From Scybalocola_A sp900557175 (GTDB taxonomy: Bacteria > Bacillota > Clostridia > Lachnospirales > Lachnospiraceae): 21,003 bases of DNA. The notes beneath the pieces were generated by a model that was not told the DNA's origin, ran no database searches, and saw nothing but the letters and a program-made list of their open reading frames with translations. Position numbers and translations under genes: made by a program. Shown here piece by piece: positions 1 through 6,900 of this stretch (positions are counted from its first letter, which is position 1; the number at the start of each line of letters is the position of its first letter). The DNA lies in assembly GCA_937890745.1 (NCBI GenBank), contig CALADH010000079.1, positions 1 through 21,003 on the forward strand, read 5' to 3'.

Positions 1-1
1 A

Positions 2-532
2 CATGACCAGACAGAGGCTATGACACTTGGTACAAGAATCGTTGTTATGAAAGATGGTGTTGTTCAGCAGGTAGATTCACCTCAGAACTTATATGACAGA
101 CCGGGCAACTTATTCGTTGCAGGTTTCATCGGTTCACCTCAGATGAACTTTATTGATGCTAAGCTTGTAAAAGAAGGCGAGAAAGTATTCCTTGCATTTG
201 GTGACAATAAGATTACTGTGACACCTGAGAAGGCTAAAGCTTGTGCAGATTACATCGGTAAAGAAGTTACATTTGGTATCCGTCCTGAGAGCATCCATGC
301 AGCAGCATCATATGCAGACGCAAACGCTAACAATACAGTACATTCAACAGTAAGAGTATTCGAGATGTTAGGTGCAGAAGTATTTGTATATGTTACAGTT
401 GACGGTGTAGATGTTACAGTTCGTGAAGCTCCGGGTACAGTTGTAAAACCGGGCGACAGCATTGATATTTCAATGGATGTTGAGAAGATCCATATCTTTG
501 ATAAAGAAACACAGGTTACAATTACAAACTAA
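2..532 (+). CDS. MsmK/UgpC-type sugar ABC transporter ATP-binding protein, C-terminal part (5'-truncated)
   Basis: The reading frame is already open at the window edge. It begins inside the H-loop (HDQTEAMTLG), so the Walker A, signature and Walker B motifs lie upstream of the window. What remains is the end of the nucleotide-binding domain (VVMKDGVVQQVDSP, then YDRPGNLFVAGFIGSPQMNF) followed by a roughly 110-residue TOBE/OB-fold regulatory domain containing FGIRPES. This arrangement is characteristic of the CUT1-family ATPases MsmK, UgpC and MalK, cytoplasmic subunits that often energise several sugar or glycerol-3-phosphate importers. No permease or binding-protein gene is visible, so the substrate cannot be given. 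The stop at 530-532 is followed by a strong terminator. Family membership is secure; the choice between MsmK and UgpC names is not. Confidence 0.9.
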   Translation, partial: HDQTEAMTLGTRIVVMKDGVVQQVDSPQNLYDRPGNLFVAGFIGSPQMNFIDAKLVKEGEKVFLAFGDNKITVTPEKAKACADYIGKEVTFGIRPESIHAAASYADANANNTVHSTVRVFEMLGAEVFVYVTVDGVDVTVREAPGTVVKPGDSIDISMDVEKIHIFDKETQVTITN

Positions 533-549
533 TTTGAATTGCAATGACA

Positions 550-583
550 GGGAAATACATAAAAATATGTATTTCCCTTTTTT
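550..583 (+). terminator. Rho-independent terminator after the ABC ATPase gene
   Basis: A perfect 12-bp stem (GGGAAATACATA at 550-561 with its complement at 566-577), a 4-nt A loop and a run of six T at 578-583. It lies 17 nt after the ATPase stop codon and separates that transcript from the regulator gene. Confidence 0.9.
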
Positions 584-595
584 GTGTGAGTGTGA

Positions 596-601
596 TATAA
601 T
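596..601 (+). promoter_or_regulatory. Putative -10 box (TATAAT) for the PucR/CdaR-like regulator
   Basis: A perfect TATAAT lies 39 nt before the regulator start codon, just after the upstream terminator. No good -35 hexamer is visible at the expected distance, where the sequence overlaps the terminator's 3' arm, so the call rests on the -10 box and its position. Confidence 0.5.
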
Positions 602-640
602 AGACAAAAACGTTGAAAAATACATGAGAGGTGTGAAAAT

Positions 641-1729
641 ATGGCATATAACCAGATGCTTCAAAGTACAATCGAAGGTGTTAAGGCAATCGCAAGAACT
701 GATTTATGTGTGATGGACACCGATGCAAATATTATCGCTTCGACTGTCAGTTCGGCAGATGATTACAGGGAGTCGGTACTGACTTTTGTAGAATCTCCGG
801 CAGAGATCCAGGTCGTACAGGGATACCAGTATTTTAAAATATTTGACGGAGGACAGCTTGAGTATATTATGCTGATCCGCGGTGACAGTGATGATATTTA
901 TACAATCGGAAAGCTTGTCGCTTTTCAGATACAGAATCTGCTGTCTGCATACAAGGAGAAGTTTGATAAAGAAAACTTTATTAAAAATGTGCTCCTTGAT
1001 AATATGCTGCTTGTTGATGTTTATAACAAGGCGAAAAAACTCCACATTGCAGCGGATGCAAGACGTGTTGTTTTTGTAATCGAGACATCAAAGGACAAAG
1101 ACAGCGATTCTCTGGATATTATTAAAGGACTTTTTGCCGGACAGCCGAAGGATTTCATTACGGCAGTTGATGAAAAGAGCATTATTCTTGTCAAAGAACT
1201 GGAGGAGGATGAGGATTATCCTGAACTTCAGACAACAGCGAAGATGATTGTGGATATGCTCGGCTCTGAGGCTATGGAAAATGCCTACGTGGCTTACGGA
1301 ACAATTGTTGACAAGATTAAGGATGTGTCCAAGTCATTTAAGGAAGCGAAGATGGCAATGGATGTCGGCAAGATTTTCTATAGCGAGAAGAATATTGTTG
1401 CTTACAGCAGACTTGGTATCGGACGTCTGATCTACCAGCTGCCGATCCCGCTTTGCAAGATGTTTATCGACGAGATTTTCCCGGAGACAACACCGGATGA
1501 TTTTGACGAGGAGACATTGCTGACGATCAATAAGTTTTTTGAGAACAGCTTAAACGTTTCTGAGACAGCGCGTCAGCTGTACATTCACAGAAATACGCTT
1601 GTTTACCGTCTTGATAAAGTAAATAAGGCAACAGGACTTGACTTGAGAGTGTTTGAAGATGCGATTACATTTGAAATTGCATTGATGGTTGTCAAATACA
1701 TGAAATTTATGGAAGAAAGTCAGTATTAA
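641..1729 (+). CDS. PucR/CdaR-like helix-turn-helix transcriptional regulator
   Basis: A 362-residue cytoplasmic regulator. The C-terminal ~75 residues form the PucR-type HTH (HTH_30): NKFFENSLNVSETARQLYIH then RNTLVYRLDKV and GLDLRVFEDAITFEIAL, roughly residues 294-355. The central part, including SKSFKEAKMAMDVGK near residues 228-243, resembles the degenerate GGDEF-like domain of CdaR/PucR regulators. The N-terminal ~130 residues look like a ligand-sensing region that I cannot assign. The start at 641 is supported by GAGAGGTG at 626-633. The gene is alone between two terminators and follows a shared sugar ABC ATPase gene, so a role in carbohydrate uptake control is possible but is inference. 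PucR-family proteins are usually activators responding to small metabolites; neither ligand nor target can be read here. Confidence 0.82.
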   Translation: MAYNQMLQSTIEGVKAIARTDLCVMDTDANIIASTVSSADDYRESVLTFVESPAEIQVVQGYQYFKIFDGGQLEYIMLIRGDSDDIYTIGKLVAFQIQNLLSAYKEKFDKENFIKNVLLDNMLLVDVYNKAKKLHIAADARRVVFVIETSKDKDSDSLDIIKGLFAGQPKDFITAVDEKSIILVKELEEDEDYPELQTTAKMIVDMLGSEAMENAYVAYGTIVDKIKDVSKSFKEAKMAMDVGKIFYSEKNIVAYSRLGIGRLIYQLPIPLCKMFIDEIFPETTPDDFDEETLLTINKFFENSLNVSETARQLYIHRNTLVYRLDKVNKATGLDLRVFEDAITFEIALMVVKYMKFMEESQY

Positions 1730-1749
1730 ACAAAAATTTCCAAAAATAG

Positions 1750-1800
1750 GCGCCATACTTTGATAAAAAAATATCAAAGCGTGGCGCTTCTTAAATTTTT
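1750..1800 (+). terminator. Terminator after the regulator gene
   Basis: A 16-bp stem pairs 1750-1765 with 1772-1787, with one A/C mismatch and one G-U pair, closed by a 6-nt A loop. The tail TTCTTAAATTTTT is interrupted rather than a clean U run. It lies 20 nt after the regulator stop codon and before the rnf promoter. Confidence 0.8.
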
Positions 1801-1866
1801 ACGTACAAAATGAAATAATACTAAACTCTGTCTTGAAAATTTATTGCTGAAATAGTACAATGGAAG

Positions 1867-1894
1867 TTGACAAAATCTTATTTATGTCTATAAA
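1867..1894 (+). promoter_or_regulatory. Promoter of the rnf operon (TTGACA / TATAAA)
   Basis: A consensus -35 TTGACA (1867-1872), a 16-bp spacer and TATAAA (1889-1894), with the predicted start of transcription near 1901, about 20 nt before rnfC. This is the best match to a housekeeping sigma promoter in the window. A long perfect inverted repeat lies across the spacer, the -10 box and the start site (separate entry). Confidence 0.72.
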
Positions 1895-1901
1895 TAAGAT
1901 T
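1874..1901. promoter_or_regulatory. Perfect 11-bp inverted repeat over the rnf core promoter (candidate operator)
   Basis: AATCTTATTTA at 1874-1884 is the exact reverse complement of 1891-1901, separated by the 6-nt spacer TGTCTA. The repeat occupies the spacer and -10 box of the rnf promoter and reaches the predicted start of transcription. That position fits a repressor operator better than an mRNA hairpin, since most of the left arm would not be transcribed. I do not recognise the motif; it does not match the TTGTTAA-type Rex box. The binding protein is unknown. Confidence 0.55.
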
Positions 1902-1922
1902 ATTTTTAAGAGGAGGATTCAT

Positions 1923-3269
1923 ATGTCTAGTAATTCAAATGGAATTCTTGGTAAGTTAGGATTTGTGAAAAATCCTGGTGCACCAGTGCCTCACCGTAAA
2001 AACACGAAGGATATGGAAACTGTGGACATGCCGGTACCGGCAATGGTCACAATCCCGATGTCTATGCACATCGGCGCACCATGTACTCCGAAGGTAAAAG
2101 TGGGGGACACAGTCTACGTAGGACAGGTCATCGGAGACAGCGACGCTTTTGTTTCTGCGCCAATTCACTCCAGCGTATCGGGAACGGTCAAGAAAATTGA
2201 CACGATTTTGTCGTCAAATGGCGCAAATACACCGTGCGTTATTATTGAAAGCGACGGAGAACAGACACCTGACCCATCAATTCAGCCGCCAAAGGTTGAA
2301 AATAATGACGATTTGGTGAAAGCAATCAGAAATTCCGGACTTGTCGGTCTTGGCGGTGCGGGCTTCCCGGCACATGTTAAGTTAAATCCGGCGCCGGAAG
2401 TTAAAGCAAAGGTTGATACACTTGTAATCAACGGTGCAGAGTGTGAGCCTTATCTGACTGCGGATGTCCGTGAAATTTTGGAAAACTCACAGGATATTAT
2501 TTCCGGTATCAATACAGTGTCAAAGCTTCTTGAAGTTAAGGAAGCAATCATTGGTATTGAGGACAATAAGCCGGAAGCAATCAGATTGATGCAGGAGCTT
2601 GCAGCGAAAAACAGCGGCGCAACAATTAAAGTCCATTCATTGCCGTCAAGATATCCTCAGGGTGCTGAGAAAGTTTTGATTGAACAGTGTACAGGACGTC
2701 AGGTGCCTCCGGGAAAACTTCCGGCAGATGTCGGCGTTGTTGTTATGAACGTGACTTCAGTCGCTTTCCTTGCAAGATATTTAAAGACAGGTATGCCGCT
2801 CATTTCAAAACGTGTCACAGTTGACGGTTCAGCAGTCAATGAACCAAAGAACGTCAGAGCACTCATTGGTACACCGGTTAAAGACGTTATCGCTTTTTGC
2901 GGCGGCTACAAGGGTGAGCCGGCGAAGCTTCTGTACGGCGGCCCGATGATGGGTACACCGCTTGTAACAGATGAGCAGCCGATTTTAAAGAACACAAACG
3001 GTATTCTTGCATTTAACAGTGCGGAAGCGGAAAGCTATGCGGAATCTGACTGTATCCGCTGTGCACGCTGTGTCAATGCCTGTCCGATGAATCTGATGCC
3101 GACACTGCTTGAACAGAATACGAGAATGGGCAGAGCGGATGAGCTTGCACGTCTCAATATTATGACTTGTATGGAGTGCGGCTGCTGTTCATTTGTCTGT
3201 CCGGCAAACAGAAAGCTTGTTCAGACAATCAGAATCGGCAAGACAGTTTTAAGGAATAGTGGAAAGTAG
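1923..3269 (+). CDS. rnfC: Rnf electron transport complex subunit RnfC
   Basis: Membrane-peripheral Fe-S/NADH-interacting subunit of the Rnf ferredoxin:NAD+ oxidoreductase, 448 residues. In order: an N-terminal barrel-sandwich segment (PHRKNTKDMETVDMPVPAM, then VKVGDTVYVGQVIG); a Rossmann-like NADH/FMN-binding core with GLGGAGFPAHVKL and NGAECEPYLTADVREI near residues 140-185; an SLBB region (GTPVKDVIAFCGG); then two 4Fe-4S sites at C377/C380/C383/C387 and C416/C419/C422/C426, matching the two ferredoxin-like clusters of the family. The ATG at 1923 is chosen because AGGAGG lies at 1911-1916 with 6-nt spacing; an in-frame ATG at 1860 precedes the promoter and is rejected. First gene of the operon; the stop codon lies 8 nt before rnfD. 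Confidence 0.96.
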   Translation: MSSNSNGILGKLGFVKNPGAPVPHRKNTKDMETVDMPVPAMVTIPMSMHIGAPCTPKVKVGDTVYVGQVIGDSDAFVSAPIHSSVSGTVKKIDTILSSNGANTPCVIIESDGEQTPDPSIQPPKVENNDDLVKAIRNSGLVGLGGAGFPAHVKLNPAPEVKAKVDTLVINGAECEPYLTADVREILENSQDIISGINTVSKLLEVKEAIIGIEDNKPEAIRLMQELAAKNSGATIKVHSLPSRYPQGAEKVLIEQCTGRQVPPGKLPADVGVVVMNVTSVAFLARYLKTGMPLISKRVTVDGSAVNEPKNVRALIGTPVKDVIAFCGGYKGEPAKLLYGGPMMGTPLVTDEQPILKNTNGILAFNSAEAESYAESDCIRCARCVNACPMNLMPTLLEQNTRMGRADELARLNIMTCMECGCCSFVCPANRKLVQTIRIGKTVLRNSGK

Positions 3270-3277
3270 GTGTAAAT

Positions 3278-4210
3278 ATGGATAATAAGTTAATCGTATC
3301 TTCATCGCCGCATATTAACAGCCCGGTGAAGACAAAGAATATTATGATTGATGTTATTATTGCGTTAATACCTGCTTTAATCGCATCAGTTGTTATTTTT
3401 GGACCGAGAGCACTTATCGTCAGCGGCGTCAGCGTGCTTGCCTGCGTGCTTGCGGAGTACATAAGCCGTAAGGTGATGAAACGCGAAAATACGATCGGTG
3501 ATTTCAGTGCTGTTGTCACAGGTCTTTTACTTGCGTTTAACCTTCCTTCGGGAATCCCGCTTTGGATGGCAGCGCTGGGCGGTATTATCGCAATCGTTGT
3601 TGTAAAGCAGATGTTTGGCGGTATCGGACAGAACTTTGTAAACCCTGCCCTTGCAGCCCGTATTATTTTAATGACATCTTTCCCGACAGCGATGACAACA
3701 TGGCCTTCACCGGTTGACGGTACAGCAAGTGCGACACCGCTTGCCATGATTGCCGGCGGAAACACAGCAGACCTTCCTTCATACTTAGATATGTTTTTAG
3801 GAAACAGAGGCGGCTGTCTCGGTGAAACTTGTATTTTAGCATTATTGATCGGCGGTATTTATCTTGTAATCAAGAAAGTTATTTCCCCGATTATCCCACT
3901 GACATATATTGCGGTTGTTTTTGTATTTACAGCAATTTTAGGTCAGGATCCTGTGATGCAGATTTTATCCGGCGGTCTTTTCCTCGGTGCAATCTTCATG
4001 GCAACAGATTATACAACAAGCCCTCTGACAAACAAAGGCAAGTTTATTTATGCCATTGGCTGCGGACTTTTAACAGTACTTATCCGTACATTCGGTTCAC
4101 TGCCTGAGGGTGTATCCTTCTCAATTATTCTTATGAACATTCTTGTGCCTCATATTGAAAGACTGACAACACCGAAGGCTTTTGGTGTGAGAAAGGAGGC
4201 CGCTAAATAA
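3278..4210 (+). CDS. rnfD: Rnf complex subunit RnfD (covalent FMN membrane protein)
   Basis: A 310-residue integral membrane subunit of the Rnf/Nqr family (NqrB homologue) with a cytoplasmic N-terminal stretch and about eight to ten hydrophobic helices. GGIGQNFVNPALAARIIL and the following DGTASATPLAM match the RnfD flavin region. By homology T153 in SAT would carry FMN through a phosphoester bond. The second half has MATDYTTSPLTNKGKFIYAI, another conserved RnfD block. In the complex it passes electrons across the membrane toward the ion-translocating core. The ribosome site is weak (AGGTG overlapping the rnfC stop), suggesting coupled translation from rnfC. Its stop codon shares one base with the rnfG start (TAATG). 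Confidence 0.96.
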   Translation: MDNKLIVSSSPHINSPVKTKNIMIDVIIALIPALIASVVIFGPRALIVSGVSVLACVLAEYISRKVMKRENTIGDFSAVVTGLLLAFNLPSGIPLWMAALGGIIAIVVVKQMFGGIGQNFVNPALAARIILMTSFPTAMTTWPSPVDGTASATPLAMIAGGNTADLPSYLDMFLGNRGGCLGETCILALLIGGIYLVIKKVISPIIPLTYIAVVFVFTAILGQDPVMQILSGGLFLGAIFMATDYTTSPLTNKGKFIYAIGCGLLTVLIRTFGSLPEGVSFSIILMNILVPHIERLTTPKAFGVRKEAAK

Positions 4211-4770
4211 TGAAGATGGATGTTAAAGAAATTTTAAAACCAACGCTTATCTTAACATTGATCGCGACGATTGTTACAGTCCTTTTAGTACTGACAAACG
4301 GCGTGACAAAAGATAAGATTGCCGAGCTTCAGGCACAGGCTGAGGACGAGGCAAAGCTTGCGGTTCTTCCGGAAGCAGACGGCTTTGAAGAAAAGACTGT
4401 CGATGTGGACGGCGCAAGCCAGACATATTTTGAAGCAACAAATGGTGCAGGCTATGTATTTTCAACATCAAGCAAAGGCTACGGCGGTGCCGTTGTCGTT
4501 ATGACAGGTATTTCCGCTGACGGTGAAGTGACAGGTGTGAAGCTGACAAGCCAGAACGAGACACCGGGACTTGGACAGAAGGCCCTTGATGCTTCTTATA
4601 CAGACCAGTATTTAATGGCTCTGCCTGAGGGCGGCTTTGCAGTAAAGAAAGACGATCCTGCAGGACAGATTGATGCGATCGCCGGTGCGACAATCACATC
4701 AAGAGCAGTGACAAATTCTGTCAATGCTGCCATTGATGCTTATAACGTTATTACAGGAGGTGCTAATTAA
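4210..4770 (+). CDS. rnfG: Rnf complex subunit RnfG (FMN-binding)
   Basis: A 186-residue subunit with one N-terminal membrane anchor (ILTLIATIVTVLLVLTNGV, about residues 14-32) and an extracytoplasmic FMN-binding domain. The motif DAIAGATITSRAVTNSV puts T161 at the family's covalent FMN site (S/A-GAT). GYGGAVVVMTGIS and the TSQNETPGLGQ block, both typical of NqrC/RnfG, precede it. It carries electrons between RnfD and the rest of the membrane sector on the outer face. The start is joined to rnfD and the stop to rnfE by TAATG overlaps, so subunits D-G-E are probably translated by re-initiation in fixed ratio. Confidence 0.96.
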   Translation: MKMDVKEILKPTLILTLIATIVTVLLVLTNGVTKDKIAELQAQAEDEAKLAVLPEADGFEEKTVDVDGASQTYFEATNGAGYVFSTSSKGYGGAVVVMTGISADGEVTGVKLTSQNETPGLGQKALDASYTDQYLMALPEGGFAVKKDDPAGQIDAIAGATITSRAVTNSVNAAIDAYNVITGGAN

Positions 4771-5459
4771 TGGCTAAGAAAGAAAAAAGCCTTGGCGAGG
4801 TTTTTACCGCCGGTTTTATTAAAGAAAATCCTGTATTAAGATTAGTCCTTGGTACCTGTCCGACACTTGCTGTTACGACGATGGCATTTAACGGTCTTGG
4901 TATGGGTGCTGCGGCAACTGTCGTATTAGTCGGTTCAAACCTTGTAATTTCCCTGCTTCGTAAGGTGATTCCGGATAAAGTGCGTATTCCTGCATTTATC
5001 ACAATTATTGCGGGCTTCGTTACAATCGTTCAGATGTTTGTAAAGGCATTTGCGCCGGCACTTGATGAAGCTTTAGGTATTTATTTACCGCTGATTGTTG
5101 TAAACTGTATTATTCTTGGCCGTGCAGAGAGCTTTGCAAGCAAGAATAAACCTTTGCCGGCAGTTCTTGACGGTCTTGGCATGGGTATCGGTTTTACAAT
5201 CGCCCTCATTTTAATGGGTGGTATCCGTGAGATTATCGGTAACGGAACATTCTTCGGTTTAGTATTAAACAGCGGAAGCATCGTGCCTCCAATGCTTATC
5301 TTTATTCTTCCTCCGGGAGGCTTCTTCGTATTCGGTATGCTTGTTGCACTTGCCAATAAGCTGGCTGAAAAGAAGGGCAAAGAACCTGCAAAGCTTGGCT
5401 GCGGCGGATGTCCGATGAATGAAACATGTTCTAAGGCAGCGGAAGGAGGATGTAAATAA
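4770..5459 (+). CDS. rnfE: Rnf complex subunit RnfE with cysteine-rich C-terminal tail
   Basis: A 229-residue polytopic membrane subunit homologous to NqrD and paralogous to RnfA. KENPVLRLVLGTCPTLAVT contains C30 and YLPLIVVNCIILGRAE contains C113; in structures of Rnf/Nqr the matching cysteines of RnfE and RnfA hold an intramembrane 2Fe-2S cluster. GLGMGIGFTIALILMGGIRE and the helix ending FFVFGMLVALANKL complete the core. Beyond the last helix is a tail carrying C211, C214, C220 and C228 (CGGCPMNETC then GGCK), a possible metal or Fe-S site; the core of the family does not need it. A good ribosome site (CAGGAGGTG) precedes the start. TAATG overlaps link it to both rnfG and rnfA. Confidence 0.96.
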   Translation: MAKKEKSLGEVFTAGFIKENPVLRLVLGTCPTLAVTTMAFNGLGMGAAATVVLVGSNLVISLLRKVIPDKVRIPAFITIIAGFVTIVQMFVKAFAPALDEALGIYLPLIVVNCIILGRAESFASKNKPLPAVLDGLGMGIGFTIALILMGGIREIIGNGTFFGLVLNSGSIVPPMLIFILPPGGFFVFGMLVALANKLAEKKGKEPAKLGCGGCPMNETCSKAAEGGCK

Positions 5460-6055
5460 TGTCAGTAACAAATTTAGTATCGATTCTTTTGGCTGCGATT
5501 TTAACAAATAACTTTATTTTATCAAAATTCTTAGGTATCTGTCCGTTCCTCGGCGTATCAAAGAAGCTTGATACAGCAGTCGGTATGTCTGCAGCCGTTA
5601 TTTTCGTTATGGTAATCGCGACAGCAGTAACATGGCCATTACAGACATTTTTATTAACACCAAATGATCTGGATTACTTACAGACAATCGTATTTATCCT
5701 TGTTATTGCGGCATTAGTACAGTTTATCGAGATTTTCTTAAAGAAGTATATGAAAAGCCTTTATCAGGCACTTGGCGTATATCTTCCGCTCATCACAACA
5801 AACTGTGCAGTGCTTGGTGTTACAACATTAAATATTGATGAAGGCTATGGCTTTGTAGAATCTATCGTCAACGCTTTAGGCGGCGGCCTTGGTTTTATGC
5901 TTGCTATGGTATTATTTGCAGGTGTCAGAGGAAGAATTGAATCAAGCAAGATTCCAAAATCACTTCAGGGACTTCCGATCACACTTGTATCAGCGTCACT
6001 TGTTGCTTGTTCATTCCTTGGATTCCAGGGACTTGTAGACGGTTTATTCAGATAA
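5459..6055 (+). CDS. rnfA: Rnf complex subunit RnfA
   Basis: A 198-residue membrane protein, the usual RnfA/NqrE length, with about six hydrophobic helices. NNFILSKFLGICPFLGVSKK near the N-terminus holds C28 and YLPLITTNCAVLG holds C116, the partner cysteines of the RnfA-RnfE intramembrane 2Fe-2S centre known from Rnf/Nqr structures. FVESIVNALGGGLGFMLAMV is a further family block. RnfA and RnfE form an inverted pseudo-symmetric pair thought to lie in the ion-translocation path. The GGAGGATG before the start sits inside the rnfE 3' end, and the TAATG overlap suggests translational coupling. It is followed after 13 nt by rnfB. Confidence 0.96.
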   Translation: MSVTNLVSILLAAILTNNFILSKFLGICPFLGVSKKLDTAVGMSAAVIFVMVIATAVTWPLQTFLLTPNDLDYLQTIVFILVIAALVQFIEIFLKKYMKSLYQALGVYLPLITTNCAVLGVTTLNIDEGYGFVESIVNALGGGLGFMLAMVLFAGVRGRIESSKIPKSLQGLPITLVSASLVACSFLGFQGLVDGLFR

Positions 6056-6068
6056 GGAGGGGCCTATA

Positions 6069-6839
6069 ATGACAGGAGTAATCAGTGTTCTTATTATCGG
6101 CCTTATCGCAGGTCTGATTTTGTCTGTTGCATCTATCATTTTTGCAGTGCCGGTAGATGAAAAACAGGCGGCAGTCAGAGAATGTCTGCCGGGCGCCAAT
6201 TGTGGTGCCTGCGGTTTCTCAGGCTGTGACGGTTATGCGACAGCACTTGCTGCCGGTGAAGCCGAGAATGGTCTTTGTTCACCGGGCGGCCCGGATGTCG
6301 CAGAAGAAATTGCTGCAGTACTCGGTGTTGCTGCCGGTACTGTAGAGAAAAAGGTTGCAGTCATCCGCTGCGGCGGTCATTGTGACAATGTTGCACGTAA
6401 GATGGAATATCAGGGTGTAGATACATGTCAGGCAGTAAGCCTTATGTATGCAGGCGACAGCGCCTGTGCTTACGGCTGCCTCGGCCACGGCGATTGTGCC
6501 GCTGCATGTCCTGAAAATGCGATTACGATATGCAACGGTCTTGCAGTTGTTAATCAGGAACTTTGTGTCGGCTGCGGTATATGTGCAAAGACATGTCCGA
6601 AGCATGTGATTGAAATTGTGCCTATGAAGTTTGAGCAGCATGTACGCTGTATCAATAAGGACAAAGGTGCGGTTACAAGAAAGACATGTAAGACAGGCTG
6701 TATTGGCTGTATGAAGTGTGTAAAGACATGTGAGTATGGTGCCATTTCAGTGAAAGATAACCATGCAAGCATCGATTACACAAAATGTCAGAATTGCGGC
6801 AAATGTAAGGAAGTTTGTCCGACAGGCGCAATTCAGTAA
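6069..6839 (+). CDS. rnfB: Rnf complex subunit RnfB (multi-cluster ferredoxin entry subunit)
   Basis: The 256-residue subunit where reduced ferredoxin is thought to deliver electrons. One N-terminal membrane anchor (about residues 3-26) is followed by the RnfB-type 4Fe-4S domain with C45, C48, C53 and C70. Then come four ferredoxin-type motifs: CAYGCLGHGDCAAACP, CVGCGICAKTCP, CIGCMKCVKTC and CQNCGKCKEVCP. This implies five 4Fe-4S clusters in all. AAGGAGG overlapping the rnfA stop gives a strong ribosome site. It is the last rnf gene; a GC-rich hairpin without a U tract follows, so some read-through into the YitT-family gene is likely. Confidence 0.96.
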   Translation: MTGVISVLIIGLIAGLILSVASIIFAVPVDEKQAAVRECLPGANCGACGFSGCDGYATALAAGEAENGLCSPGGPDVAEEIAAVLGVAAGTVEKKVAVIRCGGHCDNVARKMEYQGVDTCQAVSLMYAGDSACAYGCLGHGDCAAACPENAITICNGLAVVNQELCVGCGICAKTCPKHVIEIVPMKFEQHVRCINKDKGAVTRKTCKTGCIGCMKCVKTCEYGAISVKDNHASIDYTKCQNCGKCKEVCPTGAIQ

Positions 6840-6851
6840 ATATGTTTTTTT

Positions 6852-6883
6852 GATGTGCCCGGGAAAGGTTGCCCGGGCATATC
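6852..6883 (+). promoter_or_regulatory. GC-rich hairpin between rnfB and the YitT-family gene
   Basis: A roughly 12-bp stem with TGCCCGGG (6856-6863) facing its complement at 6872-6879, extended outward by one G-U and three further pairs. No T run follows, so it is not a canonical intrinsic terminator. It may stabilise the 3' end of the rnf mRNA or regulate the downstream gene, whose ribosome site begins only 6 nt later. Confidence 0.55.
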
Positions 6884-6900
6884 CTTTGTAAGGAGACACT

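Noticed and set aside
1874..1901. Rex operator at the rnf promoter
   Set aside because: The arms do not contain the TTGTTAA/TTAACAA or TTGTGAA-type pattern; I left the regulator unnamed.
1860..1922. Upstream in-frame start for rnfC
   Set aside because: It lies before the predicted promoter and lacks a ribosome site; ATG 1923 has AGGAGG at ideal spacing.
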